This document shows positions 41,268 to 44,415 of a stretch of 44,415 bases of DNA, piece after piece. The stretch is from Vibrio lentus (GTDB lineage Bacteria > Pseudomonadota > Gammaproteobacteria > Enterobacterales > Vibrionaceae). A model generated the notes under the pieces. That model was given only the letters and a program-made list of their open reading frames with translations, searched no databases and was not told where the DNA came from. The DNA is taken from positions 1 through 44,415 of the forward strand of contig NZ_MCZK01000002.1 of the NCBI RefSeq assembly GCF_002875945.1, written 5' to 3'. Position numbers and translations under genes: made by a program. Each line of letters starts with the position of its first letter. The first letter of the stretch is position 1.

Positions 41268-42179
41268 TTATGCGGCTTTTAATTGATTTTCGCTTTCATC
41301 TACAACGTATTCTTTTAAATAAGTAAACGCTTTTGATGCCTGACTTGCTGCCTTAAAAATGAATCGTTTATCACTTTTTAAAACCTCAAGCCAATTCGCA
41401 ATGTAAGATTCGTGTTGAATATCGCCTACAATCCCAAAATCAGCCATTAAAAACGCCGACCCTAGTTCTGCTACGAGCTCCTCAAACGCATAATCTTTAT
41501 CACCGAACTTACTTCCCTTTGTGCGATTAAGTCGAGATTTGTGTCCCGTCCAATGCGTCAGTTCGTGCATCACGGTAGCGTAAAGATTTGCGGTCGATTC
41601 AAAGCGTTCACGCTCTGGGATAACAATCTCATCCGTCGATGGTCGAAAGAAAGCCTTTTGGCCAACGTAGTTGATGGTTGCTCCCGTCGCTTTAAAGAAA
41701 ACCTCCACATCCTCCCTCAAATCAAGCTCACTTCTCAGAGCCGTTTTAGGCTCTGGGTTGGTGATCCCCTCAATCTGGTCTAAATTGAAAACAACAAACG
41801 TTTTCAACATAGGAATCGTTTCGATTGTCTCTTTGCCATTCACTGTCTTCTCTTTTTCCAAAGACTTGTAAAAAGTAATATGCGTCCCCTTTTCACCTTT
41901 AATAACATTACCTCCAAGCTCTAATGCTTGCTTGAAAGTTAGCCATTGATTCGAGCCAAATTGATTCATTTGAGCACTCATCCAAAGCAACATCACATTC
42001 ATTCCTGAATACGTGTTACCTGTTGAAAAGTTAGAAGGTAGACCGTCAGACTGAGTTACATCCCAAGGACAAACCCAAGGTTTCACTCCAGCCTCTAGCG
42101 CTTCGATAATTTGATTAGTCACCTCTTGATGAAAATCGTGTGGGACTTTGTTTGTAGCTTGTTTAGTAAATGTTGCCAT
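41268..42179 (-). CDS. ardC: ArdC-like antirestriction protein
   Basis: 303 residues from ATG 42179 (GAGAGAAG upstream; the frame opens further back without a ribosome site). N-terminal ArdC-N/DUF1738 ssDNA-binding domain (IIEALEAGVKPWVCPWD, FSTGNTYSGMNVMLLWMSAQ), then a zinc metallopeptidase domain with HELTH (205-209) and EELVAELGSAF. ArdC protects incoming single-stranded plasmid DNA from restriction in the recipient. It often lies in the leading region. Confidence 0.9.
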   Translation of the reverse strand: MATFTKQATNKVPHDFHQEVTNQIIEALEAGVKPWVCPWDVTQSDGLPSNFSTGNTYSGMNVMLLWMSAQMNQFGSNQWLTFKQALELGGNVIKGEKGTHITFYKSLEKEKTVNGKETIETIPMLKTFVVFNLDQIEGITNPEPKTALRSELDLREDVEVFFKATGATINYVGQKAFFRPSTDEIVIPERERFESTANLYATVMHELTHWTGHKSRLNRTKGSKFGDKDYAFEELVAELGSAFLMADFGIVGDIQHESYIANWLEVLKSDKRFIFKAASQASKAFTYLKEYVVDESENQLKAA

Positions 42180-42252
42180 GATTCTTCTCTCTAATCTGAG
42201 AAAAACTACCCCCACACGGGAGTAATTTCCCGTATGGTTGGACGTGCCATTA

Positions 42253-42271
42253 AAAAGCACTAAATGCTTTT
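42253..42271 (-). terminator. Terminator after the 70-residue gene
   Basis: On the minus strand AAAAGCA, 5-base loop, TGCTTTTT. It separates the small gene at 42294-42506 from ardC, so ardC needs its own start. A second hairpin (ACGGGA/TCCCGT, 42216-42233) lies in the ardC leader. Confidence 0.7.
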
Positions 42272-42293
42272 ATCTGAACAAGTTATTTGATTT

Positions 42294-42506
42294 TTAACGT
42301 AGTTTAGGTACAAGGAAGTGAACCTTGACAACAGGCTTATAACCCGAATGATAGCTATCACCAAAAATTGAACACCCCATGAAGGTACTCACTTTGATGT
42401 CACGACGACAAACAGTCGTTAGTCTCTCATTATGAAAGATTGTATCTCCGGCTTTAATCGTGCTGATGTGTACTTTTTCTAAATACGTATTGGTTGGTAT
42501 TGACAT
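42294..42506 (-). CDS. Small unknown protein upstream of ardC
   Basis: 70 residues with CAGGAGCAG upstream of the ATG. Beta-rich (EKVHISTIKAGDTIFHNERL, KPVVKVHFLVPKLR). The GDTIFHNERLTTVCRRDIK segment looks like a small beta-barrel fold. A hairpin cluster precedes it at 42534-42582. Unknown, probably leading-region accessory. Confidence 0.6.
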   Translation of the reverse strand: MSIPTNTYLEKVHISTIKAGDTIFHNERLTTVCRRDIKVSTFMGCSIFGDSYHSGYKPVVKVHFLVPKLR

Positions 42507-42533
42507 AACTGCTCCTGAATTATTAATCGAATA

Positions 42534-42582
42534 ATTCGTTGGCTAATGCCAAACGAATGACATTAGCGCGGAGTAGCCCGCT
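42534..42582 (-). other. Paired hairpins before the 70-residue gene
   Basis: GCTAATG/CATTAGC (42542-42548 and 42561-42567) and an AGCG/CGCT stem (42565-42568 and 42579-42582), plus a competing ATTCGTT/AACGAAT pair (42534-42540 and 42552-42558). The block repeats, in diverged form, at 43002-43049 (shared ATTCG-TGGCTAATGCCA and TTAGC...GCGG...CCGCTA). Confidence 0.55.
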
Positions 42583-42585
42583 AGG

Positions 42586-42975
42586 TTAAAAAATGGACGG
42601 TTGCTCTCTCAATTGCATTAACACACTTGAGATGGCTTTTTGTTCATCACAACAGGGTAAATGGTCTTCGATACATTTCGCGCAATTTTCACACAAACGC
42701 ATCGTGAACTTATCACCCCGCTTTTTCGCATGATGAGCATATAAGCCGCATACGTATAACGTAAAAGCCAGTGTCGCATTTTTTGTTTTGATTGGTGTAT
42801 TAAACGCTTTTACTTTCTCTTCATCGCTAGAAGCAACGCAAATAGCACTACTTGTGTATCGAGTGAAAAGTAAGTCAATAGCACGAGTGAAATGGATGTA
42901 AGTCTGCGATATGGTCGCAAAGTACATCTCTTTCAATACGTGTTCTATATCGGCATTTTTAATTGATTGGTGCAT
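42586..42975 (-). CDS. Unknown protein with Cys/His motifs
   Basis: 129 residues, helical (ADIEHVLKEMYFATISQTYI; ATLAFTLYVCGLYAHHAKKR), with Cys near the C-terminus (LCENCAKCIEDHLPCC), a possible metal site. It is preceded by a long array of hairpins. No family recognised. Confidence 0.6.
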   Translation of the reverse strand: MHQSIKNADIEHVLKEMYFATISQTYIHFTRAIDLLFTRYTSSAICVASSDEEKVKAFNTPIKTKNATLAFTLYVCGLYAHHAKKRGDKFTMRLCENCAKCIEDHLPCCDEQKAISSVLMQLREQPSIF

Positions 42976-42987
42976 CGAAGACCTCTA

Positions 42988-43094
42988 TTAGGCAAGCCTA
43001 ATTCGCTGGCTAATGCCATCGAAATGGCGTTAGCAGCGGTGGATCCGCTATTTGGTTGGTGAACCAGAACACTGGTTGTCGCTATCGAAATAGC
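42988..43094. other. Array of five hairpins
   Basis: In order: TTAGGC-AA-GCCTAA (42988-43001), an 11-bp stem with CGAA loop (43009-43034, one G-T), AGCGG/CCGCT (43035-43049), AACCAG-AACA-CTGGTT (43062-43077), and GCTAT-CGAA-ATAGC (43081-43094). They lie directly upstream of a minus-strand gene. Two loops are the same CGAA tetraloop. This could be an RNA leader or a single-strand DNA element. Confidence 0.65.
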
Positions 43095-43335
43095 CCACTA
43101 CATGCGATATGCAGTAAGCATAGTATTACAAATGTTTACTTGCTAGGCAACAAGAAGGAAAACCGATCATTTTGAGGGTTAGGGCTTCATTTCCAACCGA
43201 AACAAAAACCAACAACAAACGCTTAACATTTGGCAGTATTCTGTAATTAACTTACAGGCGGAATTGTTGAGTATATCGAGAGGAAAGCTCTTACTTTTGC
43301 CACCTTATGACAAAGCGGTTCCCCAACACTGCAAA

Positions 43336-43371
43336 AGCAAGAGCTAATAGGGCTATTTAACATATGATACA
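43336..43371 (+). repeat. Direct repeat, right copy
   Basis: 35 of 36 bases match 242-277 in the same orientation. Located before the small gene and the rpn start, whereas the left copy follows the rpn end. Confidence 0.85.
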
Positions 43372-43382
43372 CAATATACACC
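43355..43382 (-). other. dif-like Xer recombination site, right
   Basis: On the minus strand: XerC-side arm GGTGTATATTG (6/11 to E. coli dif), spacer TGTATC (5/6) and XerD arm ATATGTTAAAT (10/11), 21 of 28 in all. The match is better than in the left site. The spacer and XerD arm are identical in both sites, as expected for sites that can recombine. Confidence 0.55.
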
Positions 43383-43503
43383 GAAAATTAGCGCTGACAG
43401 AAAATTAGCGCCAACTGAGAAAACGAACCTTCAAAGTATAGAGCTCAAAAGCAATACTATTCGTTATAATGACGCTTGCGATTATTCAAGGAATCTACAC
43501 ACA

Positions 43504-43824
43504 ATGAAAAAGATAAAGCTAGGTTTTTGTGCGACTGATGGCGATTACGCATTTTGCTTCGGAAAGTCTTTGGTGGTGAGTAATGATAAGAACACTCTCA
43601 GGAACCTAGCGGAGGTTAAACATGGATATATTTATCAGAATGTTTACTTACACGATACGCTTGAAGGATTAGCTCTAGGCGGAGAGTACGCATTAGATGC
43701 GACGGCATTTGACTTGATTAGCCAGCATATAACGCTTAATGACTATGAAGTTACGGATATGGATATTCTGATATATCCTTTTCGGAGCATTAGGTTGAAA
43801 GTTAGTCCTACCAGACAGCCATAA
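43504..43824 (+). CDS. Small unknown protein before rpn
   Basis: 106 residues with AAGGAA upstream. Beta-rich with aromatics (KLGFCATDGDYAFCFGKSLV, YIYQNVYLHDTLEGLALGGE). It is 9 bp before rpn and probably cotranscribed. No family recognised. It lies inside the module bracketed by dif-like sites. Confidence 0.6.
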   Translation: MKKIKLGFCATDGDYAFCFGKSLVVSNDKNTLRNLAEVKHGYIYQNVYLHDTLEGLALGGEYALDATAFDLISQHITLNDYEVTDMDILIYPFRSIRLKVSPTRQP

Positions 43825-43833
43825 GATGATGAA

Positions 43834-44415
43834 ATGAAAAAGACAACGCCAACCCCACATGATGCGCTCTTTAAGCAGTTCCTGACTAACCCAGAAACCG
43901 CTAAGGATTTGCTGGATATTCACCTGCCTACAGAGCTGCGTGATATCTGTGATTTGACCACATTAAAACTTGAGCCAGGCAGCTTCATAGAAGAAAGCCT
44001 ACGTCCTTATTACTCAGATGTACTCTACTCTCTCAACACCTCTCAGGGAGAAGGATACATCTACGCGTTAATCGAACATCAAAGTCGCCCTGAAAAACAC
44101 ATGGCATTTAGGCTGATGCGCTACGCTATTGCTACCATGCAGCAACATATTGAAGCAGGCCATGAGCACTTGCCACTGGTCATTCCAATACAGTTTTACC
44201 ATGGTAAGGTCTCGCCTTATCCCTATGAGATGAATTGGCTGTCTGGGTTTACGAACCCAGACCAAGCTAAAGGACTTTATACTCAAGACTTTCCTTTGGT
44301 CGATGTTACCATCATCTCAGATGATGAAATAATGCAGCATCGCCGTATCGCTTTACTTGAGCTTGTACAGAAACACGCGAGACATCGCGATATCATGGAT
44401 TTTTTAGAGCCACTG
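43834..44415 (+). CDS. rpn: Rpn family nuclease, N-terminal 194 residues
   Basis: Runs off the right edge. Begins with [20 protein letters not shown], the conserved start of Rpn/PD-(D/E)XK transposase-like proteins. Core catalytic residues are present: SDVLYSLN (D of the PD motif position) and [20 protein letters not shown] (E-x-Q/K), which is the ExK-type strand. RpnA-type proteins are DNA endonucleases that raise recombination. The C-terminal end appears as the fragment at base 1. Confidence 0.9.
   Translation, partial: MKKTTPTPHDALFKQFLTNPETAKDLLDIHLPTELRDICDLTTLKLEPGSFIEESLRPYYSDVLYSLNTSQGEGYIYALIEHQSRPEKHMAFRLMRYAIATMQQHIEAGHEHLPLVIPIQFYHGKVSPYPYEMNWLSGFTNPDQAKGLYTQDFPLVDVTIISDDEIMQHRRIALLELVQKHARHRDIMDFLEPL

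Larger units (their letters stand above)
43095..43503. other. Intergenic region with dif-like site and repeats
   Basis: About 400 bp without a gene. It contains an imperfect inverted repeat (43111-43146), a CTGTAA/TTACAG pair (43241-43257), the direct repeat and dif-like site (43336-43382), two GAAAATTAGCGC direct repeats (43383-43394 and 43400-43411), and a TATAAT (43465-43470) suited to drive the gene at 43504, although its -35 is poor. Confidence 0.6.

Noticed and set aside
1..44415. CRISPR arrays, tRNA, rRNA, IS element ends or integrase
   Set aside because: No regularly spaced repeats, no cloverleaf or rRNA motif and no DDE or tyrosine recombinase frame were seen on either strand. The only transposase-like frames are the two rpn ends.

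Overview
The window reads as most of a conjugative plasmid from a Vibrio-like marine gammaproteobacterium. It carries a complete mating apparatus, a ParM-type partition locus, a hok/sok-type addiction module, an ArdC antirestriction protein, a plasmid-style H-NS and a MOBC-type relaxase, and no chromosomal housekeeping block. The Vibrio-like assignment rests on the rpn genes at the two ends, a serine protease with a GlyGly-CTERM tail, and general gene style. No database search was possible. Both ends fall inside an rpn (recombination-promoting nuclease) reading frame. The window is probably a contig broken in a repeated gene, or a circular replicon cut open there.

Layout. 1-3360: end of rpn, a dif-like site, hok with a sok-like antisense RNA, a PH-domain membrane protein, a winged-helix candidate replication protein with an overlapping leader ORF, and a LexA/CI-type repressor with an autocleavage site. 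3500-13474: the VirB-type secretion core in the order virB3-virB2-virB4-(three envelope genes, one inverted)-virB5-virB6-virB8-virB9-virB10. 13471-22545: a type IVb pilus cassette in the order PilL-like, TcpQ/PilM-like lipoprotein, PilN secretin, PilO, PilP, PilQ ATPase, PilR, PilS pilin, a pilin-like protein and PilV, closely packed with the virB genes. 22558-26754: an AT-richer cargo block with a secreted trypsin-like protease and many small unknown genes.

26769-32371: the remaining transfer functions (lytic transglycosylase VirB1/PilT, a TrbM-like Cys-rich protein, VirB11), an inverted PilZ-like gene, four overlapping or tightly packed unknown genes, and H-NS. 32372-33350: almost 1 kb of noncoding DNA full of inverted repeats, the best oriT candidate. 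33351-36657: coupling protein, an unknown gene and the MOBC relaxase. 36994-39742: a topoisomerase III gene interrupted by a stop at codon 10, and an HU protein with an in-frame N-terminal extension. 39797-41110: parR-parM with repeats resembling a centromere. 41268-43095: ardC and two small genes led by hairpin clusters. 43336-44415: a second dif-like site, a small gene and the start of rpn.

Working together: the coupling protein and relaxase would deliver DNA to a VirB3-VirB11 channel, while the PilS/PilV pilus would stabilise mating. No prepilin peptidase, VirB7, integrase or shufflon recombinase is visible, so prepilin processing must come from the host or from outside the window. The self-cleaving repressor suggests SOS-linked control. 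The main discovery candidates are the paired dif-like sites around the rpn module, the sok promoter and antisense match, the HU fusion with its own internal ribosome site, the palindrome centred exactly on a -35 box before the protease cargo, and the tandem hairpins in front of leading-region-type genes.
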